From Atriophallophorus winterbourni (Eukaryota > Platyhelminthes > Trematoda > Plagiorchiida > Microphallidae), in NCBI GenBank assembly GCA_013407085.1, contig JACCGJ010013208.1, positions 99,243-163,242 on the forward strand: a DNA stretch of 64,000 nt. The letters are read 5' to 3'. The stretch's first letter is position 1. Each line of letters starts with the position of its first letter. The notes under the pieces are model-generated. The model was not told the DNA's origin. It did not search any database and saw only the letters and a program-made list of their open reading frames with translations. The position numbers and the translations under genes were made by a program. Of the stretch, positions 11,058 through 22,551 are shown piece after piece.

Positions 11058-11100
11058 TTGGTCTGACGAAGCTTCTGTGTCAGAAGTGAAACGTTACCCA
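11058..11100 (+). ncRNA. Possible Penelope-type hammerhead
   Basis: The order is CTGACGA (position 7 is free to vary in hammerheads), a stem CTTCT-GTGTC-AGAAG, GAAA, then CGTT. Flanking TTGGT and ACCCAA could form stem I with one bulge. One extra A sits between the core and stem II. It lies about 1 kb upstream of the Penelope remnant at 12118-12605, and Penelope-like elements are known to carry small hammerheads in their terminal repeats. Activity is uncertain. Confidence 0.4.
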
Positions 11101-11109
11101 AAAACTGCT

Positions 11110-12110
11110 CTAACCGATTGCACTCAATTTTTTTTGCATCCATTAAATGGTATTTTCATATTTCGATCCTGGTGATTCTACTGAGGAGCATCAATAATGC
11201 TACATATTAAATAGAGTGGAAAATATATTGGGTAAATTGTTTTTCAATTGCTTGTATACCGAAAGCACTGATTATTATTAGTAAACCGGGGTCAACACAG
11301 TATTTCTCAACATGAAATTCGTATATTTTCTTTCAAAAGCATTACACTCACTGATGACATGATTTCTGAGGTTAGATAATTCCAGAGAAAGCATACAGGT
11401 AGTGAACAAAAGTTTGGACAAGAGTTGAAGCGGAAATGTGATAGTTAACGGGTAAGATTGTGGCTGCGTGTCGGGATAGTGGAATCAAATATAAATAGCT
11501 GACTTGGTTAGTGGTTAGTTAGCATTAGGTTACCTTGAATGCACCTACGCCCGCTAGTGCTCGATCTAAGTCCAGCCAGTTGCTGCTCAAAGGGTAGGGT
11601 ACGAACGGGTGTACTGAGACTACGATAATGACAGAACAATCTATGTATTTGAACCGTTCTCCACAGTCAATTCTGTGTTCTTTCGCTTCCTATGTGAAAT
11701 ATCGGTGGTGTTGTAAAGTATTAACTTTTTTAACCATAAATCTTTGAATCCTTGAATCCATGAAGCCACATAATTGTTATTGTTTTGTTCGCATCATACT
11801 AAATCCTAGTCTAGATTCACTACACAATGTTACGACATTTTGTGCGCGAAAATGTTACCAGTTTAAAGTGTTATTTGTTCGAATAGTTGAAATAGTTAAA
11901 CCAACAAAAACACTTGATTTCGAGTGGCTTAAAGATCAATCTCATGGTATGTAGCCACCAACTACCATCGAAAGCTAGATTCAAATATCAAGAGGAAGTC
12001 TGTTTTTGAGGTCAACATCATGACCACTTAGAGACAATGTACTTTAGTATTATTTTCGAGCGCATTTTACAAGTTTGATATAGGTTGGTAAATATAATCA
12101 ACATCATTTC
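11110..12110. other. No gene recognised; possible CR1 tail
   Basis: About 1 kb. At 11725-11760 a T-run, 'aaccataaa' and repeats of TTGAATC resemble the 3' tail of CR1 elements, but no coding part is attached. Nothing else is recognised. Confidence 0.4.
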
Positions 12111-12117
12111 AACAAAA

Positions 12118-12605
12118 TCATTGTTCACCTCAAGGTCCTCAAGAAAAGCGGTTACCCGAAGAACTTCCTACTAAGATAGAAATCGCCAAGAAGCATCTCT
12201 ACGGAACAATCAAAACCACATGTCAGCAAACCGCTACCATACATTGAGAATGTTTCAGAAATCGCTGCAAGAGTACTGCGACCACTTGGGATCAATGTTG
12301 CTCACAGACTGATGCAAACACTACGCTACGATCGTGCAAAGTTAAAGATGGGCTGAAACAAGAAGTCAAAATCTCATGCACGGAATGTGACGTGTATTAC
12401 GTGGGACAAACTGGAAGGAAATTGGATACCAGACTGATTGACCAGATGCTGACCACGAAGGTAATTAATGTAACTGGAATGAACCCAAGGTCATTGACAG
12501 TGGACGCACGAGCCACATATGGGAATTCCTCGAAGTGTGGCACACCACATCGCAGTCATTCAATCAACACGTTCAATTGGGTGACATCTATGTACGAATG
12601 AGGAA
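12118..12605 (+). pseudogene. Penelope-like element 3' remnant (RT end plus GIY-YIG)
   Basis: The first part translates to a Lys-Lys-Ser-Gly-Tyr-Pro block, then Leu-Pro-Tyr-Ile-Glu-Asn-Val-Ser-Glu followed by Leu-Arg-Pro-Leu-Gly-Ile. This is the hallmark linker downstream of the Penelope reverse transcriptase. After one frameshift near 12345 comes Cys-X2-Cys-Asp-Val-Tyr-Tyr-Val-Gly-Gln-Thr-Gly-Arg-Lys-Leu, the start of the GIY-YIG endonuclease. The frame ends at TGA 12599-12601. A stop near 12175 and the frameshift make it a pseudogene. The RT core is absent. Confidence 0.75.
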
Positions 12606-12609
12606 CCGA

Positions 12610-15600
12610 ATATTAAGAAGAAGAAGAATGACTTTATTCGTGTTATTCGAATATTAAGCCGTGTGACCTTGAGAACAACCAATGACGAGGAAAGAAACCG
12701 AATGGCCAGCGTCTAAATCCAAAAGATAAGACTATTCCGATTACTTCACAAGAAGTTAAGTTGACGATGTCATCTAGCCTGATGACAAAACGTCCTACTG
12801 CTACAATGCCAGCTCAGTTCAGCGAACACAGAACACCCAACATCTAATCTTTGAGCTACAATGTTCGCTTCAATATCATGTACGTGTGGTTAAACCCATG
12901 GGTGTGAACAAAATATCCATGATTGCATACATGATCGTGGAGGGTGCGTGGAAAAAGAGTACAAATATTCATATCTTCACATCATTTAAATCTGAAGATT
13001 GTGCCCTGAAATACTTTAGAGAATATGGTTGCAAAGACTCTTTGTATATTTTGTCCTGCATCGCCACATAAGTCCCCTGAATAACGATCGCTTCTGTATG
13101 GTTCACGGTAAAGTGCAGCATCCAATCTATCGCAACTATTCGCTCCAGTTCTCAGCAATGTTTCACAAGAAGGAGAGCCATACATAGCTAGGATGGCCGA
13201 TTGAGTGTTGCTAAACTCAGAAGTTACTCGAGGTTAGTTTCTGGCTGTCATCGGATGGAAACAGTAAGGTGAGGTTCAGTGAGCCTTGAAACATTGGAAA
13301 AGTATAAATTTATCTACCAAAGGTCGTTTGAACTTCGTTCTCAAAATCATTATGGGTGGCTTGTTTGGCTTCATCTCGCTATATTCACTGGAAAGTAGTG
13401 AAAATTGAATGACAGAAGGCAGAGATCATTTAATAAGCTGACGACTTTGAGAGGTTACTATTTTGGTGCAGTGGTATAAGTAATTTCGATAACTCAGGGA
13501 GTTGTAGAAATTCCTCCCAAAATTTCTAAGCGACTACATTCCAGGGATAATTTATAGCGAAGACCCAAAGTTCGATCAGGGTTCTACTTGAGCAATTGAT
13601 TGATAAAACCATGTAGATCAAACATCATTGACGCGTGGTAACAATGAGAGAGGATGAGATGGGAGTTCTGGATTTGGGTCATAACTGTTACTTGAAATCT
13701 TTTTCGGCGGAGCCTTCAAATCTGTCGTGCATACAATAGAATACAATACAATTAATTTATCCACACGTTTTAATCTGCTTTTTCGCACCATTTTAACGCG
13801 TTCAGAACAGAGCGCTACCTAATTCATCTGGATAGATCGATTGGTGGATATCTCAGTGTGGATGCGATGCTGTTTTAAATGAATTGTTCCAAAGGAGCCT
13901 ACGCTGTCGGCTTCATCTATGATATACAAAACGCGTATGAGTAGAAGATAAGCAACAGTGAGGTGAGTTGGGATAACATAACAGTTTTATTTACGGGGAC
14001 GTTAGGTACATCGATCAATCGCTGCTGTTTCCTCGACTAAGGACGGTCCGTATCATACACATAGATGCGGCAGGGAATCAGATCGAAACTCTATTAAACT
14101 CAAGAATGTGTGTGGTGTTAATGCATCATAGTGATATGAAAGAATCGTTGACATTTATCACTCGGTCAACATTTCTTTTCTGAATCAATTCTAGAATATC
14201 ATCTTTGGTTATAATAATGCATGCCCTCAACAATTCATAGCCTCTCTCGTATTGGATAAAAATGTCATGTGGTCAACTACTTTTGGATGTTGTCAAAACT
14301 GCTGTATTTACCCTCCAAGATAACAACAATGCCACCATTACCGGACAGTTTATCTTCGAAGTTGACCCTCCCGCCTAATGTTAACCTTAGCAAGGCAATG
14401 GTTTCAAATATACACGAGAGCACATATCCTATAAACAACGGAAACTCATTTTTCGAAACGATCATCAGAAGGGTCTCGAGCTGATATTTGATTATCAAGT
14501 GCCTTAGAATGATTTTTTTCCTCGAGGTGGTTAAGCAGCTCTTACTTCTTTTATTTTCGCTTATTGTTCATCAATCCCATGCAAGCCGATGTGAGGGGGG
14601 AACAGAACTAACTCAAGATTCCCACTCAGTGTGATCACCATTCACTATATTTCCGCAGTGCGACAGTTGCTCCATCACTGGACCTATGGTGAGCCCAACT
14701 GTTGGATTCCCTAAGGGAAAGCGAAGTTTATATCTGTTACTATACATTATCATTCGTGTTCAAAGATGGAATAAAAAGTTGGCAATATCCTATTAAAACT
14801 GGTAAATGAATTTGAAACGTAAGGAGGGATAGAACTACATAGACGTCAAAGAAAAGTGCATTCATCGTTGACCTTGACAGAACCGCCGTTTCATTAATAA
14901 TCCGTACCTCTTGAATCCTGGCAATAAAAATGGTGAGGTGGTTAACTTCGGATAGGGTGTCCTGGCGTTTTGGGCCAACAACTTTCATGGAAGTTAGAAC
15001 AGAAAAACGATTTGACCTTGAAAGACCGGACAATTATTCCCCGCATACCGGTGCCGTGAACAAACAATGAACGTGCCCCGAGTAATCCAAGAAGCTACCG
15101 CTTCCAATCCCATTTAACGAGCATGAACAGAATATGTGCAAATGGCTATAAACGGGTATCCCGAGGAAACATCTTCGAAGAGATTATGAGTGATTGCATA
15201 AAAACGGTTCAAGTAAAAAACTTGTTTGGGAAAAAGAAGCAGATGATAGACCTCGTAGGCTATCAAACCTTATGCGATTCGTCATGGTCGATCAATTAAG
15301 AGTATGTGTGGAATTGTTTTGCGTGATATTGCAAGGGAAATTCGACCGATTTGACAACCAGTGCATGCAGATTAAGGACTCCGTTGTGATTACGAGACTC
15401 GACTATAAAAGATAAGTGTGTTGCTTTTCATTTGACAATTGCGTGACAAACACTTGAGCATTTTGAGTTCTCTAGCCTTGTAGGAATCCGGTCGATGCTT
15501 TTTCTCGGAGTTTAAATCATAAAGAAATAAACGACTGGATAAAATTGCTGTCGCCCTTGTCTGTAGTAGAAGATAAAAAGCCACATTTATACGACGAAAG

Positions 15601-17955
15601 AATTTTTCGTACGCGTAGCCTAGCGGATCAAAAGAAGCTTTACCGCGAGTGATCTTAGAATCAATATTGTCAGGTTCGAACATGCTCTCTAGCCGTTTCA
15701 TACAAAATAATTAGCCTCAAATAGACACGCTCAGTCAAAATGTTAAAATGCCACGTATACGATTTTTTGTGAAATTCCGTAAGCATAACTGTTCCACCGT
15801 TACATCGAAGATTTTAATCCGCTAACCTTTGTTTTTGGTTTCATTCCGTCAATGTCGAACATTGGTTTTCATCGCAAACCGTGGGGAGTATCGAACTAAA
15901 AATTTCAGTTATTTCTTGCCAGCGATATTTTAGAAACTATATATGAATGACTCGTTCAATTTACTACTCAAACCCAGTGCCACGCTAAACGAGACAAATA
16001 AGTAGGTAGCAATATGTAGCCGAAAGCGCAACGGATATATTAAAGTTGAGTCAAAAGCCGAAATTTAGTTAGCAGTGCATACAATCGGTGAGCAACTTAC
16101 CGCAAACTTGGTTCGATTCAGCTATGGTTTTGCACGGGAAGTCAATACGTTCTCAGAACAAGTGAATTGTTTAGTACTTGCAGCTTGTTTAACGATCTTC
16201 TCACAGGTGCTTCTACGATGTCACGTGGAGTTAAATGGACACATGCTCGCAGAACTTATTCTTTTTACCGGTGCGTCTGTGCGTGCAAACGCGAGTGAGC
16301 GTGTGTTTGTGCATCAGCACTCGGTTTTCAATTGTTGGTAAAACAGAACGCCTACGCTATCGTATTTATCGATCAAGAAGTACGCAGTCACCTTTCAGTT
16401 TGCTTGTTTGCATCTGACAGTCGTGTGAGCCTACTCTACTAGACACCAATGTTTATCTTCGCAGACGAAGCGAAGCTGCGGTGCAAAAGTTCCACAGCTT
16501 ACAGGTTGAACCTAAAACGAGAGCTGGATGTGCTTTACGCCTGGGCCAGATAAAAATGTGTCATTGAGCATTACGGAGTGTAGCTTACTATAACTCGAGA
16601 GCAGATTGCACCGCGAAGGTTGGTCAAACAGCTAATTAACCCGTTTCTCGCGAAATAGATTCAGGAGTAATTAATCAATCCGATTTAGGGAAAACAATGC
16701 AGTGTCAACTTACAGTTAACATTGCTGAAAGCACATTGGAACTCCTCAGAAGGACTCGGGGTTTCGTTCGACGTTTATATCATTTGCATACTGATATCGA
16801 GATGCATCCCTCCCCACATTGAGTTTGTCGTACAATAATTGGATCCCTGGTTAAAAATGTGTGGTCAAAGAAGAAGAACAAGAAAATAGCTTCATTGTTG
16901 CAAACGAAATTATTGAAAAACCAACTAAAGCATTGCGCAGAAATCCTATTGCAAGATTAAAATCGTCGGTCGCGTTTTTGAATGCCAAACATCCTTTTTG
17001 TTCTTAAAAGGAGATGAAATATTAGATTAGAGGAGAATGATCTTCCGGTAATAAGGACCTCTTACAGTGGATCTGCATCGTCGGACGAAATGACTCTGAT
17101 CAACCTGTCACATTCACGAAATTTTTGATCAACGATCACATCCCGAATTAAATCCACAAAGAGGTAGTTCAGTTTGTAATTGGCTTAATACCTCTTCTGG
17201 TTAGCAATAATCCATTTCAACGAGACCGGGGGAAGCATAGAAGAGGTGGAAACAATGCAAGACAAAAGAAAACTCTAACTACATCAAGTGGGACTGAGAG
17301 GGAACAAGAGTAAAAAGCTTCGAATGAAATCCGGTGAATCTTCAAGAACTGAGCAGGCACAGGATTCGTTGAAGTTGCAGGACATCCTAACGCTAAGCCC
17401 CTTGGAACTGCTGCCTCTTTTAAACACTGAGTCATTATATTAAGCACGTGGATTTCTTCCGTGCAGAGCTGACCAACCAAGTTGAAAAAGAACACCTCGT
17501 AGCATTCTCGAGTAATTGAAATAATCCGAGTAAAATTTATCATTGACCAATGTTCTTAATCATGGATTATAACGCAGTACGATCGATCAGGCTACGGTGA
17601 TCGAATGTAACGGTATCGTCATTGGCGTGTTGAATAATAACTGTAGGCGGAAATCATGGACGGCTAGAAATATAGACAGAAAAAGGAAGAAGGAAGAAAT
17701 TAGTTCATCTTGCCGAAAAATACGTTCAATCGGTATCAAATGATGATGATGATAGCCTTCGATGTGTCAGCAATCCAGTGAAGTATCCTAAGTATGGCAC
17801 CACAGTGAGAAAGATTTTCGAGCGGTTTTCTTTGATATAAAAGTTGAGAGTTCGTTATATCCTGCAGTCTCAGCGCTTGAGACAGCAGAAAATGTAAAAG
17901 GAAAGAGGTAGTTAAATCAAATCAATTTTGAGCGCTAAAGATTTATTCAAGGGAT
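12610..17955. other. Gene-poor intergenic region
   Basis: More than 5 kb with no element or gene I can identify. Frames of up to 108 codons (17217-17543 minus, 15390-15701 minus) show no domain, no intron-exon logic and no repeat similarity. This is the longest stretch in the window apparently free of recognisable retroelements. Host regulatory sequence or exons too short to see cannot be excluded. Confidence 0.45.
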
Positions 17956-17960
17956 TTAAG

Positions 17961-17998
17961 ACGAAGAAGAAGAAAATGAAGAAGAAGAAGAAGAAGGA
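17961..17998 (+). repeat. GAA microsatellite
   Basis: An interrupted run of GAA triplets, with one GAAAAT interruption. A simple sequence repeat. Confidence 0.85.
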
Positions 17999-18077
17999 CA
18001 AAGTTTAATTTCGAAGATTTTCAAAATTTCAGCTCCAGACCAGCGTTGAAAAAGCCAACCAATACCGTACAAGTTAC

Positions 18078-19360
18078 TACTTACTTACTTATCAAAGGCG
18101 TAAGCCTTTTGTCCCGTCTGGGGCATATGCTGCCAACCAGCTCTCTCCAGGCACGACGATTCTGGGCGAGTCTCTCAGCTGGCCCCACGTCTTGTCAATC
18201 TGTTTGGCGTCTGCATCCAGCTCTCGGTGTCAGGTAGTTCTTGGCCGCCATCTCTTCCTCTTCCCTTGGGGCTTCCAGGTGAGGGATTGTCTGGTGATGA
18301 TTGATGCAGGTTGGCGGAGGGTGTGGCCAATCCATCGCCATCGTCTCTAAACGATGTCTATATCAACAAGCTGCTGCTTAGTTCGTTGCCACAATTCTTC
18401 AATGCTGATCTTGTCGGGCCAGCGGATCTTTAGGATCTTACTGAGGCAAGTGTTGATGAAGACCTCGATTTTCTCCATGATGGTGACTGTGGTTCTCCAG
18501 GTCTCTGCTCCGTATAGTAGTATTGGCTTTAGTAAGGTGTTGAAGAGCCTGATCTTAGCGGCAATGTTGATCTCGCTGGATCTCCTGATGTTCTGAAGCT
18601 AATGGAAGGCTGCTCGTGCTTAGTCGATGCGGGTTTTGAACTTTGCATCTGTTCCTCCAAGCTTAGAAGGATGCTATCGAGGTAGGTGAATATGGCTGCC
18701 TCTTCCAGCGACTCGCCTACGACTGTGATTAATGTCATGTTTGATGCGTTGATCTTGCTCTTTCTTCTGTTGATGTTGAGCCCCAGTCTAGCTCAGTTAA
18801 CCGCAACGATGCCGGTCTTTTCTTGCATCTGTTGTTGGGTGTAGGAGATAAAAGCCAGATCGTCGGTGAAGTCGAGGTCTTCCAACTGCTTCCAAACTGT
18901 CCACTGGATGCCGTTCCGCTTCTGGTCCATCGATATCCTCATGATCCGGTATATGGCCAGCAGGAACAGGGATGGGAAGAGTAAGTAACATCGCCTCACT
19001 CCGGTTCTCACTTCGAAGGTGTCAGCCAGCTGTCTGCCATGCTCTATTCTGCAGGTCATCCTTTCATATGATTTCCTGATGATGCTGGTGATCTTTTCTG
19101 GTACTCCGTAGTGTCTCAGTAGTCTTCAGAGGGTCAGTCTGTCGACGCTGTCAAACGCCTCCTCATAGTCGATGAATTTAAAGAAAAAAGTTCTATTCCA
19201 TGGACTGCTCCAGAATGATGCGCAGGGTTGCGATATGGTCTGTGCATGGTCTCTCCTTTCGAAAGCCGACTTGTTGATCACGAATATGTGGGTCAACAGT
19301 GTATTCCATTCTGTTCAGCAAGATGTGGTTAAACATCTTTTCTGGGATGGAGAGCAGCGA
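18078..19360 (-). mobile_element. RTE-B, 3' half (RT to tail), decayed
   Basis: On the minus strand the element ends in a TAAG repeat tail (18078-18092), typical of RTE elements. Upstream lie the C-terminal Gly-Lys-Arg-type block (near 18250), a Phe-Thr-Asp-Asp catalytic motif (normally FADD/YADD; 18793-19059 frame), Val-Arg-Thr-Gly-Val-Arg, an Ala-Phe-Asp-Ser-Val-Asp motif A (near 19150) and Gly-Phe-Arg-Lys-Glu-Arg (near 19245). Several frameshifts and stops break it. The other half is at 22552-24115; CR1-1a sits between them. About 70 codons of the RT fingers are missing at the junction. Confidence 0.8.
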
Positions 19361-19509
19361 AAAGAGCTTTACCGAAGGACGTTAGACTTAGTCCACCCAA
19401 ACCAAGTACCATGATCGAAACACATCCTCGTCTGGGGATAGCAGATGATAGCGTTCCCACCGAAATGGAAGAAATCGATGCATCAAAAAACGTCGTATGT
19501 CCGGCTTAA
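19360..19509 (+). pseudogene. CR1-1a ORF1, C-terminal end
   Basis: Fifty codons that align with the end of the ORF1 at 52991-53974: Leu-Pro-Lys-Asp-Val-Arg-Leu-Ser-Pro-Pro-Lys-Pro-Ser near the start, Glu-Met-Glu-Glu-Ile-Asp-Ala-Ser-Lys-Asn-Val-Val at the end. The stop TAA (19507-19509) overlaps the start of ORF2 by 13 bases. CR1 ORF1 proteins are thought to bind the element RNA. Only the tail is left because the insertion was 5'-truncated. Confidence 0.75.
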
Positions 19510-22445
19510 ACATAGTCGGACCAAATACGTCATACAGGGAACCAAATGTTGTTTCAAAAAGTCAGCGCGCAATAAGTAGCTCACAAGTTTCAAACTCATC
19601 GCGCGTCGGACCAATAGCTACAGTACATGATTCTACATTGTGTAAGACAAATACGATCAGGTGCATATATACAAATGCTCAGTGTTTAACTAACAAATTA
19701 GCTGAACTATGTGAGCTTTGTGATAGACTTTCACCCGATTTGGTTGCAGTTACAGAGACTTGGTTCCAGCCCTGCATGACTGATGCTGAGCTTTTGATTC
19801 CGAAAATGTCACTACTTCGTCGCGATCGTGATCGAAGATCTGGTGGTGAAGTTGCAGTCTACTATCACAAACGTTTAGCGCAGTGTAACGTCATCGATCA
19901 TCCTGATGTCAGCCTTCCTGATACGATGTGGTGTTCAGTAAAACTAGTCAATGGAGATGAATGTACGATCAACATCATTTACCGCTCGCCATCATTCGAA
20001 AGCTCATACAATGATAAGCTCATCGAATCATTGCAACACATCACAAGATGCCAGACTATGCAATTGCTGATCATTGGCGATTTTAATCTCCCGCATCTGT
20101 TTTCGAGAGGTGAGCACTCCCTGCATTCGTTTGAACATAAATTCAAGGAGGTTATAGAATTTGCTTCACTACACAATCACGTTAACCAGCCAACTCGCTG
20201 GCGGGGTCTTGACCAACCTTCAACCCTTGACCTTGTCTTAACGCCTGAGGCAACCGCAGTAGAGGGTATACAATACCTGGCACCACTGGGGAAGAGTGAT
20301 CATGTTGTGCTTTTGTTTGATTATGTATGTAGTGCGGAACGATTGTGTGAACAGACGAAAGTCATAAGGAAAATACAATTTGAATCCTTAAATATCAGTC
20401 TCCGGGATGCACACACTCATGAGTTTGATTCAATGGATCCTGGCTCATATTACAATTCGTTTCTAAATTATCTCAATTCGAAGATTTACGAAAACTCGAT
20501 TTTTGTACCACACAAATGCAGCTACAACAACCAGTTTGTTATTCGGAGTAGAACGAAGAAATGGTTAGCTGTTAAGCGAGAGTCTTGGGTAACTCATAAG
20601 AAGTTTGGTACGGAAGAAACTTGGAAGCGATTCTGTAAGATACGGAATAACGTCACGACTCTTGTAAGAGAAGATCGCATGCAATTCCAATGGAACTTGC
20701 TTAAGAGAATGGAAAAGAATCCTAAGCTTCTCTACAAGATAGTAAATGAACGATCAAAGATTAAACCAGGTGTATTCTCTGTCCTAGCACCTCATGGATT
20801 GACCCACACTGCCCAAGATACCGCCGATTCTTTAGCAACGTTTTACTCATTTGTATTCAATCCCAAGCGTTGTATACCATATCAAGTTTCATCAAGTTCG
20901 CCACATTTCGAATTATTAAGTGAAATGACTATCAACGAATACATGGTTGGGCGGGAACTTTGTCGACTAAACGAAAAGAAGTCCCCTGGCGCAGACAAAA
21001 TTACCCCCGCCGTACTTCGCAGGTGTCGCGTTGCTTTGACTGCTCCTCTCACTCGCATATTCAATCTCAGCTTAAATGAAGGAAAAATACCACCGCAATG
21101 GAAAGCAGGGATGATAACTCCTATTTATAAAGGCGGTAGCCGTTCAGACACAGCAAACTATAGACCGGTAACGTTACTTCCTGTGATCACCAAATTAATG
21201 GAACGCATTGTGACTGCGCGCATAAGAGAACATTTTGAAAACCAAAATATTTTGACTGCAGCACACCACGGTTTTCGAAGAGGTCGTTGTTGTTTATCTA
21301 ACCTTCTTACGAAGTTCGAGGTTTGGACCAAGGCACTAGACGAAGGTGAGGCTGTACATGCTTGCTACATCGATATTTCCAAAGCTTTCGATAGAGTCAA
21401 CCATGACATCTTAATTAAAAAGCTCGAATCCTATGGAATAACGGGAATATTGCTGAATTGGATAAGGGACTATCTTACTGATAGACACGTCCAAGTTCGC
21501 GTTGGCAGCACCTTATCTAGAAAAATAGACGTCACGAGTGGAGTTCCGCAAGGCTCGGTGCTTGGACCTCTTCTATTCTTGGTGTATATGAACGATATAG
21601 TAGAGGATATTGGATGCAACTTGATACTATTTGTCGATGATATTAAAATATGGAAACGTGTAAGGTCTGTTAATGACTGTATGGCATTACAACGGGATCT
21701 GTGCACCTTATTTCGTTGGTCCCAGTTAGATGAGTTACCATTTAACCCTGCGAAATGTAAAATGCTGCAGCTTGGAAAATCTCTACACCACATGTATCAG
21801 CTTGGCACGCAAGATCTCGTCTGAACCGCCGCAGAAAAAGATCTCGGTATATGGGTTTCGTTTAACCTGAAGCCGGGACAGCATTGCCGGATGGTGTACA
21901 ATAAAGCTTGCCGTATCTTGAGTCTTCTCAAAAGAATATTCCGGATTTTTACGCCCGAAACCCTACCCCGGGTAATTAACACGTATATACGTCCTGTTAT
22001 GGAATATTCCATCCAAGCCTGGGCACCATGGCTGAGGAAGGATATCGAACTACTCGACAGGATTTATCATCGTGCTACAAAGTTGGTCTCCCGGTACAGA
22101 AATTTGCCTTTCACAGAACGAATGTTAAAACTGAACCCACACGATTTTACCCAACGACGGATACGTAGTGACTTCCTGTTGACATTCAAAATCCTGCATA
22201 CTGAAAACCAACCGCTTAAACACCTGCTAAATCCCAATGGCCTTACTCGAACACGAACACATTCAAATGCTTTAAGCATTCCGCATTCTCAATTGGATAT
22301 TCGTCGTAATTTTTTCTCGGTAAGAATTTGATTCACTTGGAACTATTTGCCTGAAGAAATCACACGATCAGAATCTGTTAAGGTTTTCGCTTCCAAACTC
22401 GATGAGTTTATGACGAACCATGCTGTATGTGACTGTCCCTATTAA
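19497..22445 (+). pseudogene. CR1-1a ORF2: endonuclease-reverse transcriptase
   Basis: A single frame of 982 codons with no frameshift, broken only by TGA at 21822-21824 and TGA at 22329-22331. The N-terminal part is an apurinic-type (EEP) endonuclease: Tyr-Thr-Asn-Ala-Gln near residue 55, Thr-Glu-Thr-Trp near 85, Gly-Asp-Phe-Asn near 198, Ser-Asp-His near 268. The RT domain follows: Lys-Ser-Pro-Gly-Ala-Asp near 495, Tyr-Arg-Pro-Val near 557, His-Gly-Phe-Arg near 590, Ala-Phe-Asp-Arg-Val-Asn-His, Gly-Val-Pro-Gln-Gly-Ser, and Phe-Val-Asp-Asp as the catalytic box (usually FADD; the other copy keeps FADD). The first stop replaces a Trp codon (TGG in CR1-1b), the second a Cys codon (TGT in CR1-1b). 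It would have copied element RNA at nicked chromosomal sites. Confidence 0.88.
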
Positions 22446-22551
22446 TTTTTGAGATATTTTATATATATTTATATATTCCATATACCTTGTCATCCTATGG
22501 TTATTGTTAGGCTTACTGCTTTTTCTACTAAAAAATTTTCTGAGTTCTGAG

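Larger units (their letters stand above)
19357..22551 (+). mobile_element. CR1-1a, 5'-truncated, nearly intact
   Basis: The element contains the last 50 codons of ORF1, a complete-length ORF2 with two nonsense codons, and a 3' UTR of about 100 bases ending in 'gttctgag'. The copy CR1-1b ends at the same place (32563). The 5' boundary lies within ORF1, where the sequence 'aaaagagctt' fits both the CR1 and the flanking RTE-B, suggesting a short microhomology. It is inserted in reverse orientation into RTE-B. No target-site duplication is apparent, and roughly 200 bases of the RTE target are gone. Confidence 0.85.

Noticed and set aside
12773..12795. CTGATGACAAAACGTC as a hammerhead
   Set aside because: Stem II is absent and GAAA is missing; at most a remnant of a Penelope-type motif.
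14277..14498. Overlapping open frames on both strands near 14.3 kb
   Set aside because: Both are short and uninformative; no codon or motif support for either strand.
17217..17543. A 108-codon minus frame with hydrophobic C-terminal residues
   Set aside because: No recognised motif and no neighbouring exons. Chance open frames of this length are expected in 64 kb.
21470..21793. A 107-codon minus frame inside CR1-1a
   Set aside because: Shadow of the CR1 ORF2 on the opposite strand; the same applies to 20882-21064 and 28295-28477.
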